Shown one piece after another: positions 18,735-25,399 of a stretch of DNA of 64,000 nt (within the stretch, counting starts at the first letter, position 1; each line of letters opens with the position of its first letter). Both the position numbers and the translations under genes were made by a program. Where the stretch lies: the NCBI RefSeq assembly GCF_025567525.1, contig NZ_JAOQJY010000013.1:44575-108574 (forward strand), in the 5' to 3' direction. The notes under the pieces were generated by a model. That model had not been told where the DNA came from. It searched no databases and worked only from the letters and a program-made list of their open reading frames with translations. Source of the stretch: Gallintestinimicrobium propionicum (GTDB lineage Bacteria; Bacillota; Clostridia; Lachnospirales; Lachnospiraceae).

Positions 18735-19334
18735 TTAGAAAATCTGTCCCGGAAGTTTTTTCTTCTCCATATACGGAAACTCTCTATCAAATGCCTCTGC
18801 TTCCTTTTCATTTACCAGATACCCTGCCGGAGGTGCATATTCACCTGTAATTCCATTAAGATATCCCGGCATCAGTTCTTCGCACAGAACGAAAGATGCA
18901 TCCTCGCCTTCCGGCAATCCATGATAGCGGATGCCAAACTCACTCGCCTGTCTGAATCCGCTTTTTCCATAAAAATCAATATTCCCTTCAAAACATAGTG
19001 CTCCGCATCCAAGCTCTTTTGCTTTTTCTAAAGAATAATCCAGTAAAATCTTTCCATACCCCTTCCTTTTAAGCTCCGGTGCAATACAGATCGGTCCCAT
19101 AGTCATAATGGGAATGCTTCTGCCATCATCGGCTGCAATCACCGCCTTCATAAACATGTTCTGTCCAATCAACTGTCCATCTAATGTCATGACAAAATCC
19201 AATTCTGGAACAAACGCCGGATCGTTGCGAAGCTGATGGAGTACATAATGCTCCAGACAGCCTGGGCGATACACATTCCAGAAACTCTCCCTTACCAGAT
19301 TTTCTACCTCATGGTATTCATTTTCTCTTTCCAA
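18735..19334 (-). CDS. GNAT family N-acetyltransferase, possible start-proximal frameshift
   Basis: About 199 residues with a GNAT fold: VRESFWNVYRPGC near the start, the acetyl-CoA loop LKRKGYGKILL and the FYGKSGF motif. The substrate is unknown. The only start in the coding frame is a TTG (19334) with a TGA immediately before it. A strong AAGGAG (19356-19351) is instead correctly spaced for ATGGTGATT at 19341, which is in another frame and stops after seven codons. A small indel at the start is likely, so the gene may be weakly expressed or dead. Confidence 0.75.
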   Translation of the reverse strand: MERENEYHEVENLVRESFWNVYRPGCLEHYVLHQLRNDPAFVPELDFVMTLDGQLIGQNMFMKAVIAADDGRSIPIMTMGPICIAPELKRKGYGKILLDYSLEKAKELGCGALCFEGNIDFYGKSGFRQASEFGIRYHGLPEGEDASFVLCEELMPGYLNGITGEYAPPAGYLVNEKEAEAFDREFPYMEKKKLPGQIF

Positions 19335-19410
19335 TCACCATACGATGATGCTCCTTGCCAACTCCCCATTGTTCTAATCGCATAATTCTCCCTTTTCTCT
19401 AATACCTTCC

Positions 19411-19760
19411 CTATATAAGACCGCTAATACTCTTTTCAAACTGCTCTTTTATCCTTTTTTTATCCTTTGCTCCATCATACAGACTATAGTAGAAAAACAT
19501 GACGGAATAAAACATGGTTGCTTTTTTATCTGCCTCCACAACGCCAATGCTCTCGAACATATCCTTCACGTATTCTGCCGGACCGGACACAAGATACTGC
19601 TGATACAATGCCTGCATCTCCTCATTCCGAAACTGCTCTAATGTAAGCATCTTTCGAAATGATGATGCAAAATCATTTTCTGTCCAATACGAAAACATAG
19701 ATTTACTGTATTCCATGAAATTATCCGTAGAAATCTCTTCATACTGTTCAGGTTGCAACG
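19411..19760 (-). pseudogene. tetR, 3' half (ligand-binding domain), separated from its 5' half by ICE1
   Basis: Encodes LQPEQYEEISTDNFMEYSKS through YDGAKDKKRIKEQFEKSISGLI, the C-terminal 115 residues of a TetR/AcrR regulator. The 5' half is at 46,613-46,858. Joining the halves at the shared CG dinucleotide restores one frame (ENETS then LQPEQ) and a 197-residue protein, a normal TetR length. In the present state this half has no promoter of its own. GNAT lies downstream in the same direction. Confidence 0.92.
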
Positions 19761-19772
19761 GTGTACAAAGGG
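19759..19772 (+). other. ICE1 left end (attL core and terminal sequence)
   Basis: CG core (19759-19760) followed by GTGTACAAAGGG, the inverse of the right end. Left of the core is tetR 3' sequence. Confidence 0.8.
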
Positions 19773-19817
19773 AACATAATAAAAAACTTAATAATGGACT
19801 GCCAATCTTACACAAAG

Positions 19818-19851
19818 TACCGCCCAAACGAGACTACGGGCGGTATTTTTG
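19818..19851 (+). terminator. Intrinsic terminator inside the left end of ICE1
   Basis: TACCGCCC and GGGCGGTA form an eight-base stem followed by TTTTT. It would stop plus-strand transcription entering the element. Confidence 0.75.
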
Positions 19852-19882
19852 TATCATGGCGGAGAAAGGAGGAACTTCCCAC

Positions 19883-19916
19883 GGGGGCTTGACTGAAAAG
19901 TTGAGCCCCTTTTTTC
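19883..19916 (+). terminator. Second intrinsic terminator before parB
   Basis: GGGGCT and AGCCCC flank a 14-base loop and are followed by six T. It lies only about 20 bases before the parB ribosome-binding site, so parB must be reached by read-through or a very close promoter. Confidence 0.75.
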
Positions 19917-19943
19917 ATGCCAAAAAACAGGAGGTAAATGCTT

Positions 19944-21317
19944 ATGGCAGATGATAAAACCACAAAAACGCCGGAACAGCCGGTAACGGATAGCAGGCCG
20001 GGCAAGGAAACGCCTCCCGCTCCCCCAAAAGAGCCGGAGAAGGTTTCCGTTTCCCCGGAGCCGGAAAAAAAGACGGAACCGGAGGTAAAGAACCCACAGG
20101 TTTCTGTCTATAACTTCGCTGAAATTATGAAGGAAAAGAAGGTCGAGGAACGGGCGGCAGCTCCCAGCGGGGAAAAGCCTGACCCGGCAAAAGTGGAGAA
20201 ACCGGAAAAGCAGCCGGAGGCTCCGAAAAAAGCAGATGAAAAACCCAAAGAGCCGGAACAGCCGAAGCGCCGGGGCCGTCCCCCGAAAGCAGATAAGGAC
20301 AAGGCCGCAGCCCCGAAGTCCAAAGCCCCCGCACAGAAACCGGAAAAGACGGTCAAAAAGGAGCCGGAGAAAAAAACGGCTCCAACGGTGCAGACCGCTC
20401 CCACTCCGAAGAAACCTGAAAAGCCGCAGGATGCACCACGCCGGGGCAAGGAGCAGATCGTCTATATCAAGCTGAATGAACTCCACGCCTTCAAGAACCA
20501 TCCCTTTGAGGTTCGGGATGATGAAGAAATGCGGGCTATGGTGTCCAGCGTCAAGGACAAGGGCGTTACCCAGCCCGCTATCGTCCGTCCCCGTGAGGAT
20601 GGCGGCTATGAGATCGTGTCCGGCCACCGCCGCCAGAAAGCCAGTGAGCTTGCCGGATATGCGGATATGCCCTGTATCGTCCGAAACCTGACAGACGATG
20701 AAGCCATCACCCAGATGGTCGAGGACAATCTGAACCAGCGTGAAGAAATCCTCCCCAGTGAGCGGGCCAAAGCCTTGAAAATGCAGCTTGAAGCTATCAA
20801 GCACCAGGGCTCCCGCACTTCGGGCCAGATTGACCCGAAGGACGCTGGCAAACGCTCCAACGAGATCGTGGCCGAGCGCAATAAGATGGCGGTCAAGCAG
20901 GTGCAGCGGTATATCCGTCTCAATGAGCTGGTTCCAGACCTGATGAAGCTGATGGATGAAAAAAAGCTGGGTTTTACTACGGCGGTGGAGCTTTCCTATA
21001 TCGGCAAGAAGAACCAGAACTATATCGCCGTCGCCATTGACAGCCAGCAGTCCTCGCCTTCACAGGCGCAGGCAAAGCGTATGCGTGAGCTGGACGAAAA
21101 GAAGCTGCTCAACGGGGATGTGATCGACGGCATTATGATGGAGGACAAAAAGGAGGTAGACAAAGTGATTTTGACAGGTGCGGAACTGAGCAAGTATTTC
21201 GGCAAGGAAACTACGCCGAGGGAAATGAAGGACCAGATCATCAAGCTGCTGGACGACTGGAAGGGTCAGCAGAAGGAACACGAAAAGCCGGAGAAGAAAA
21301 CCGAACAGGAAAAGTAA
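19944..21317 (+). CDS. ParB/RepB/Spo0J-like DNA-binding protein
   Basis: A 457-residue protein. The first 150 residues are a low-complexity proline-lysine-glutamate linker. A ParB N-terminal domain follows (IKLNELHAFKNHPFEV, IVRPREDGGYEIVSGHRRQKASELAG), then a helix-turn-helix region (RNKMAVKQVQRYIRLNELVPDLM). The box GHRR fits the CTP-binding ParB fold. It may maintain or regulate the element; no ParA is seen. Start 19944 is preferred to an ATG six bases upstream because AGGAGG lies nine bases before it. Confidence 0.88.
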   Translation: MADDKTTKTPEQPVTDSRPGKETPPAPPKEPEKVSVSPEPEKKTEPEVKNPQVSVYNFAEIMKEKKVEERAAAPSGEKPDPAKVEKPEKQPEAPKKADEKPKEPEQPKRRGRPPKADKDKAAAPKSKAPAQKPEKTVKKEPEKKTAPTVQTAPTPKKPEKPQDAPRRGKEQIVYIKLNELHAFKNHPFEVRDDEEMRAMVSSVKDKGVTQPAIVRPREDGGYEIVSGHRRQKASELAGYADMPCIVRNLTDDEAITQMVEDNLNQREEILPSERAKALKMQLEAIKHQGSRTSGQIDPKDAGKRSNEIVAERNKMAVKQVQRYIRLNELVPDLMKLMDEKKLGFTTAVELSYIGKKNQNYIAVAIDSQQSSPSQAQAKRMRELDEKKLLNGDVIDGIMMEDKKEVDKVILTGAELSKYFGKETTPREMKDQIIKLLDDWKGQQKEHEKPEKKTEQEK

Positions 21318-21324
21318 GCCCAAA

Positions 21325-21347
21325 CTTCGGGTCAGCATGGCCCGAGG
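21325..21347. repeat. ICE1 23-bp palindrome, copy 1
   Basis: Seven bases after the parB stop. Variant arms CTTCGGGTCA / TGGCCCGAGG. Confidence 0.85.
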
Positions 21348-21375
21348 ATTGCGGGGCTCTGCCCCGCGCCCCGAA

Positions 21376-21541
21376 GCTCTGGAGATATAAATTATTCCCC
21401 GTCGCCAGTTATTCCGTAGCATAGCCGGGAAAATCAGTCAAGGGCAGCGCCGCCGCAGGCGGTGCCAGAGGCACCCTTGACGGATTTCTCCCGGTTATGC
21501 TTTTTCCCGGTCAAGCGACGGGGATATAAATTCTCCAGAGC
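21376..21541. other. 166-base nested inverted repeat downstream of parB
   Basis: Paired segments run inward: GCTCTGGAGA/TCTCCAGAGC, CCCCGTCGC/GCGACGGGG, CATAGCCGGGA/TCCCGGTTATG (one mismatch), GTCAAGGG/CCCTTGAC and an inner CCGCC/GGCGG loop. The whole region could fold as one long stem in RNA or as a DNA cruciform. A further GC hairpin (CCCCTTCC/GGAAGGGG) follows at about 21,547-21,566. No ORF of note lies inside. It could be a structured RNA, a single-strand origin or a protein-binding site. Confidence 0.75.
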
Positions 21542-21626
21542 CGTTCCCCTTCCCGGGGGAAGGGGCGGAGGGGTTGGGCGAACTCTTGCTTTTCCCTAAA
21601 CCAAAACAGAAATGGAGGCTCAACCA

Positions 21627-21983
21627 ATGAAACGACCTTTAGCATACCTGACTGCCGCATGGAGCGGCGAGCCGGATGTTGATATGGAGCTGGCGGCCCA
21701 CTACTGCCGTCTTACTTATGAGGCGGGCTTTTCCCCGATCTGCCCGCTCTTGTACCTGCCGCTGTTTTTGAATGACAGCGTTCCCGAGGAACATAAGGCC
21801 GGGATTGATATGCGCCGGGATATGCTGCGGCGCTCCCATACCCTGATCGTCTGCGGCAGCGTTGTGGACGAGGATGTGAAAAACGATATTGCGGTTGCCG
21901 GGCGGCTGGGCATTGCGGCGACCACACTGGAAGGGGTGCTTGCCGTAAAGGGACACGGCACCCCGGGCCATGCCGGATATTAA
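21627..21983 (+). CDS. DUF7768/DUF4406-like small protein
   Basis: A 118-residue protein, MKRPLAYLTAAWSGEPDVDM onward, with RSHTLIVCGSVVDEDVKNDIAVAGRLGI. The layout resembles the nucleoside 2-deoxyribosyltransferase-like DUF4406/DUF7768 proteins common in conjugative elements and phages. The role is unknown. GGAGG lies eight bases before the ATG. It overlaps the methyltransferase gene by 14 bases. Confidence 0.65.
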   Translation: MKRPLAYLTAAWSGEPDVDMELAAHYCRLTYEAGFSPICPLLYLPLFLNDSVPEEHKAGIDMRRDMLRRSHTLIVCGSVVDEDVKNDIAVAGRLGIAATTLEGVLAVKGHGTPGHAGY

Positions 21984-23055
21984 GCTGGGAAGCCTTTTCG
22001 ACGGGATTGGCGTGTTCCCTCTGGCCGCCTCCCGGTGCGGTATCCGTCCGGTATGGGCCAGCGAGATTGAAAAAGCACCCATCTCCATAACCAAAAGGCA
22101 CTTTCCCGATATGGCGCATTTGGGGGATATTACGAAGGTGGACGGCGGGAAAATCCCGCCGGTCCATGTGATAACCTTCGGCTCTCCCTGTCAGAACCTT
22201 TCTCTGATCGGCAACCGCTCCGGCCTTGCTGGGGCAAAATCAAGCCTGTTCTATCAGGCGTTTCGTATCATACAGGAAATGAGGGATGCTACTGATAACC
22301 TATATCCAGCTATCGCTGTTTGGGAAAACGTCATGGGAGCGTTTTCTACAAATGACCGGATGGACTTTAGAGCCGTCCTATCCGCCTTCTCGGACACCGA
22401 AGTTCCAATGCCTCCTTCGGGAAGATGGGGAAACGCCGGAATGGTGCGAGGGGGAACGCCTGATGTGTGCTGGCGGCTCATGGACGCCCAGTATTGGGCA
22501 GGCTCCCGAAGGCTGGCACGAAGGCAGCGGATTTTCGTCGTGGCGGATTTTGGAGGCAGACGTGCCGCAGACATACTATTTAAGCCCCGTCCAATGCTCC
22601 CACTTCCTCCGCCTTGCGGAGAGGGCGGGCGGGCCGCCGCCGAAAGAGATCGAACAGCTTCTTTTAAAACAGGGCGGCAGATACCAGTCATCCACCCCTT
22701 TCAGTGCTTCCGTATGCGGGGAGCGGCAAAAAGGCAGGAAGAAACGGCCTTCCGAAACAGCTTCGGATTACCAACTGACCCTTTTCCCACTCTTTTAGCC
22801 AGTGATGTAACGCCCTTTGCCTTCTGGTATGAGGGCGACCCGGAGGGCGGCTGTATCCGTTTTCTGACGGAAACAGAAAGTGAACGGCTGATGGGGCTGC
22901 CAGAGGGCTGGACAAAGTACGGGGCGGACGACATGGAGATCCGGCCTCTGCAACGCTACAAGGCGCTGGGAAATGCGATTGCCCTCCCTTGTGCCGATTA
23001 CATTATGGCCGGGATCTATGAGGTGCTGGCTGACCGGGTCGGAAAGGAGGAATAA
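21970..23055 (+). CDS. DNA (cytosine-5) methyltransferase
   Basis: A 361-residue methyltransferase. Visible motifs: LGSLFDGIGVFPLAA (I), ITFGSPCQNLS with the catalytic PCQ (IV), AVWENVMGAF (VI), RRQRIFVVADF (VIII) and ALGNAIALPCA (X). No restriction enzyme lies beside it, so it probably modifies the element's DNA to protect it in new hosts, together with ArdA downstream. The target sequence is not readable from the protein. A long second frame lies inside it (see 22,286-22,798). Confidence 0.93.
   Translation: MPDIKLGSLFDGIGVFPLAASRCGIRPVWASEIEKAPISITKRHFPDMAHLGDITKVDGGKIPPVHVITFGSPCQNLSLIGNRSGLAGAKSSLFYQAFRIIQEMRDATDNLYPAIAVWENVMGAFSTNDRMDFRAVLSAFSDTEVPMPPSGRWGNAGMVRGGTPDVCWRLMDAQYWAGSRRLARRQRIFVVADFGGRRAADILFKPRPMLPLPPPCGEGGRAAAERDRTASFKTGRQIPVIHPFQCFRMRGAAKRQEETAFRNSFGLPTDPFPTLLASDVTPFAFWYEGDPEGGCIRFLTETESERLMGLPEGWTKYGADDMEIRPLQRYKALGNAIALPCADYIMAGIYEVLADRVGKEE
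22286..22798 (+). other. Alternative-frame ORF inside the methyltransferase gene (possible overprinted gene)
   Basis: A second frame is open for 170 codons and reads LSLFGKTSWERFLQMTGWT at its start and VPQTYYLSPVQCSHFLRLAERA later. From memory this resembles short phage proteins with YYLSP motifs annotated near cytosine methyltransferases, where the same offset arises. The GC-rich ICE1 has many long chance frames and there is no clear ribosome-binding site, so this is a weak call. Confidence 0.3.
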
Positions 23056-23059
23056 GCCT

Positions 23060-23773
23060 ATGTTTGAAGCCTATATAACCAATACAGCCCTGTACCCCTT
23101 AATGGGGATCGAGGTAGGGACAACGGTACATTTCCCCATGACGACACAGGAGTTGCAGGCCGCCCTTGCCAAAATCGGGATAGACGGGAAACGGTACAGC
23201 GAAGTGTTCTTTACCAGCTTTGACAGTGATGTGCTGGGGCTCTACGATCATCTCTACGAATGTGAGAACATCGACGAGCTGAACGAGCTGGGCCACGCCC
23301 TGCTGGAAGTACGGGATAAGGGCGGACTGGAAACCTTTGAAGCCGCTCTTGTCTTAGGAAACCACACAAGGAGCGTGAAGGATTTGATAAACCTGACGCA
23401 GAACCTTGACCTTTACCGCTTTTACCCGGATATTTCCGATGATGAAGGGCTGGGCCGTCTTTACGCCGACGAGCTTGGGACTATCGACATACCGGAGCAC
23501 ATTCAGAACTACTTCGATTATGAAGCATACGGGCGGGATGTGCGTATCAACGAGGGCGGCGTATTCGCTCCCGGTGGGTATGTGTCGGCAGTCCCGGAGG
23601 GCTTCAAGGAGTATTACCACGGGCCGCAGGACATTCCGCCGGAACACCGGATATTTGCCTATCCTGAAAAGGCCGAGCCTGTCCACTCCATTCTCGCTGC
23701 ACTCAAACGGTTTCAAGAAGCCCCGCCCGCTCCGAAGAAGGACAAGGCGGGGCCTTCCCATGAAGAACGGTAA
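23060..23773 (+). CDS. ardA: Antirestriction protein ArdA
   Basis: A 237-residue acidic protein (MFEAYITNTALYPLMGIEVG) with long runs of D and E, matching ArdA proteins that mimic B-form DNA and block type I restriction enzymes. ArdA lets an incoming conjugative element escape restriction. The final 15 residues are proline-lysine-rich. GGAAAGGAGG ends ten bases before the ATG and lies in the end of the methyltransferase gene, linking the two protective genes. Confidence 0.88.
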   Translation: MFEAYITNTALYPLMGIEVGTTVHFPMTTQELQAALAKIGIDGKRYSEVFFTSFDSDVLGLYDHLYECENIDELNELGHALLEVRDKGGLETFEAALVLGNHTRSVKDLINLTQNLDLYRFYPDISDDEGLGRLYADELGTIDIPEHIQNYFDYEAYGRDVRINEGGVFAPGGYVSAVPEGFKEYYHGPQDIPPEHRIFAYPEKAEPVHSILAALKRFQEAPPAPKKDKAGPSHEER

Positions 23774-23775
23774 GA

Positions 23776-23798
23776 CTTCGGGCCAGCATGGCCCGAAG
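23776..23798. repeat. ICE1 23-bp palindrome, copy 2
   Basis: Perfect arms CTTCGGGCCA / TGGCCCGAAG, between the ardA stop and the next ribosome-binding site. Confidence 0.9.
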
Positions 23799-23817
23799 CA
23801 TGAAGGAGGTGCATACC

Positions 23818-24837
23818 ATCAACTATTACCCTATCAATGAAGGAGCCGCCCGCCGGGCAAAGGAAATGAACAGCTTTTCCGACTACAAGGAAGGGAGCGC
23901 AACGGCGGAATACCGGGCAATGGTGGACAAGGCCGCCGCCATAGCGGAACAGCAGAAATCCCGGGTGGACCCCATGTACCATGAGAAGATTGACCATCTG
24001 TTAGACACCTACGCCCGCAAGCTGGCCGAAAACATGAACCAGGGCTTTGCCATTGACGCAAGGGTTCCCTCTGTGATGATCGCCGGACCTGCCAATTTCC
24101 CGGTGGGAAAGAAGGAAAAACAGAACCGGGCCCGGGACAGCAACATGGAGGAATGGCGGTATATTCAAGGGCTGCTGGATAAGATACGCAGTACCGGCAT
24201 GGGCGGGATCAGCGCCGATGACCCGGCAGCGATTGAAAAGCTCCAGAAGAAGCTGGACGGACTGGAACGCTCCCAGCTCATTATGAAGGAGGTCAACGCC
24301 TATTACCGCAAGCATGGCAAGCTGGACGGCTGTGCGCTGCTGTCGCCGGATCAGATCGAAAAGCTGAAAGCAAGCATGGCGTCAAGCTGGCGGAGCGATC
24401 CGAGGCCCTTTGAAAGCTACCAGCTTACCAACAACAATGCGGAAATCCGCCGGGTAAAGGCCCGTATCGAACAGCTTTCCAAACAGGCACAGCAGGAATT
24501 TTCCGGCTGGGAGTTCGATGGGGGCCGTGTGGAAATGAACCGGGAGGACAACCGCTTGCAGGTGTTCTTTGACGGAAAGCCTGACGCGGACACCCGGGCC
24601 GAGCTGAAAAGCAACGGTTTCCGCTGGGCTCCCAGCGTGGGCGCATGGCAGAGGCAGCTCACGGACAACGCCATCCGGGCGGCTGACCGCTTGGAATGTA
24701 TCAAGCCGCTGTCCAGCGAAAAGCCCTCCCAGCTTCAAAAGAAGCCCTCTATCTTGCAAACCATGCGGGAACAGGGCGAAAAAGTCCAGACGGAGCCGGA
24801 AAAGAAAGCTCCGTCCGGCAGGGATGCCGAGCGGTAA
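23818..24837 (+). CDS. Conserved conjugative-element protein with LPD-like C-terminus; likely AUC start
   Basis: About 340 residues from INYYPINEGAARRAKEMNSFSDY. It is mostly helical. The C-terminal segment (FDGKPDADTRAELKSNGFRWAPSVGAWQRQLTDNA) resembles domains found in large polyvalent proteins of mobile elements. The function is unknown. AAGGAGG (23803-23809) is eight bases before an ATC. In-frame ATGs at 23788 and 23800 lie before or inside that site and have none of their own, so initiation at AUC is plausible. If not, the gene starts at 23788 or 23800. Confidence 0.72.
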   Translation: MNYYPINEGAARRAKEMNSFSDYKEGSATAEYRAMVDKAAAIAEQQKSRVDPMYHEKIDHLLDTYARKLAENMNQGFAIDARVPSVMIAGPANFPVGKKEKQNRARDSNMEEWRYIQGLLDKIRSTGMGGISADDPAAIEKLQKKLDGLERSQLIMKEVNAYYRKHGKLDGCALLSPDQIEKLKASMASSWRSDPRPFESYQLTNNNAEIRRVKARIEQLSKQAQQEFSGWEFDGGRVEMNREDNRLQVFFDGKPDADTRAELKSNGFRWAPSVGAWQRQLTDNAIRAADRLECIKPLSSEKPSQLQKKPSILQTMREQGEKVQTEPEKKAPSGRDAER

Positions 24838-24838
24838 G

Positions 24839-24861
24839 CCTCGGGCCACATTGGCCCGAGG
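24839..24861. repeat. ICE1 23-bp palindrome, copy 3
   Basis: Arms CCTCGGGCCA / TGGCCCGAGG, directly after the preceding stop codon. Confidence 0.88.
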
Positions 24862-24928
24862 TTTTCTGTTCCCCGAGACTGTACGGGGGCCTCCCGGATA
24901 GCGGGAACCCCGACGGAAAGGAGGTTTT

Positions 24929-25399
24929 ATGCAGGAAGAAGTAAACCAAAAAACGGTTGCCCTTTCGATCAGGACAACGAAGCTCACAGGAAAAGTGCTG
25001 GCTGCCGCTCTTGGCAAGGTGGTTCGGGCGCTGCAAAAGCACCACCGGAAGGCGCTGACCCCGCAGGGACGCCAGAGCGTGAAAAAGCTGATGAACCACT
25101 ATGGCGGCAAAAGTGCCATGCCCTATGTGGGAGCTCCAAAGGATTTTGACCGGATCGCGAAGGAGTTCCATGTGGACTACGCTTTCCATAAAGTGAGCCC
25201 CGGTCATTACCTGCTGTTTTTCAAAGCCAATCAGGCGGACGCTATCACGGCGGCCTTCCAGAAGTACAGCGCAAAGGTGCTGAATAAAGAGCAGGACAAG
25301 GCTTCCATCCTCGGCCAGCTTCGGAAATTCACGGAGCAGATCAGGACACAGGCAAAGGAAAAGCAGCGAACCAGAGAGGCGGTGAAGGACGGACGTTGA
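24929..25399 (+). CDS. PcfB-like (DUF3801) conjugation protein
   Basis: A 156-residue protein of the PcfB/DUF3801 family, found directly upstream of the VirD4 coupling protein in Tn1549-like and pCF10-like systems. Readable family segments are VDYAFHKVSPGHYLLFFKANQADAITAAF. It probably assists coupling-protein or relaxosome function. AAGGAGG lies five bases before the ATG; the stop overlaps the virD4 TTG start (TTGA). A second copy, cut by the window end, is at 63,789. Confidence 0.88.
   Translation: MQEEVNQKTVALSIRTTKLTGKVLAAALGKVVRALQKHHRKALTPQGRQSVKKLMNHYGGKSAMPYVGAPKDFDRIAKEFHVDYAFHKVSPGHYLLFFKANQADAITAAFQKYSAKVLNKEQDKASILGQLRKFTEQIRTQAKEKQRTREAVKDGR

Noticed and set aside
19854..20804. 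Minus-strand open frame of 316 codons
   Set aside because: Antisense to the low-complexity part of the ParB-like gene; rich in Leu, Phe and Arg as expected from a Pro-Lys-Glu coding strand.
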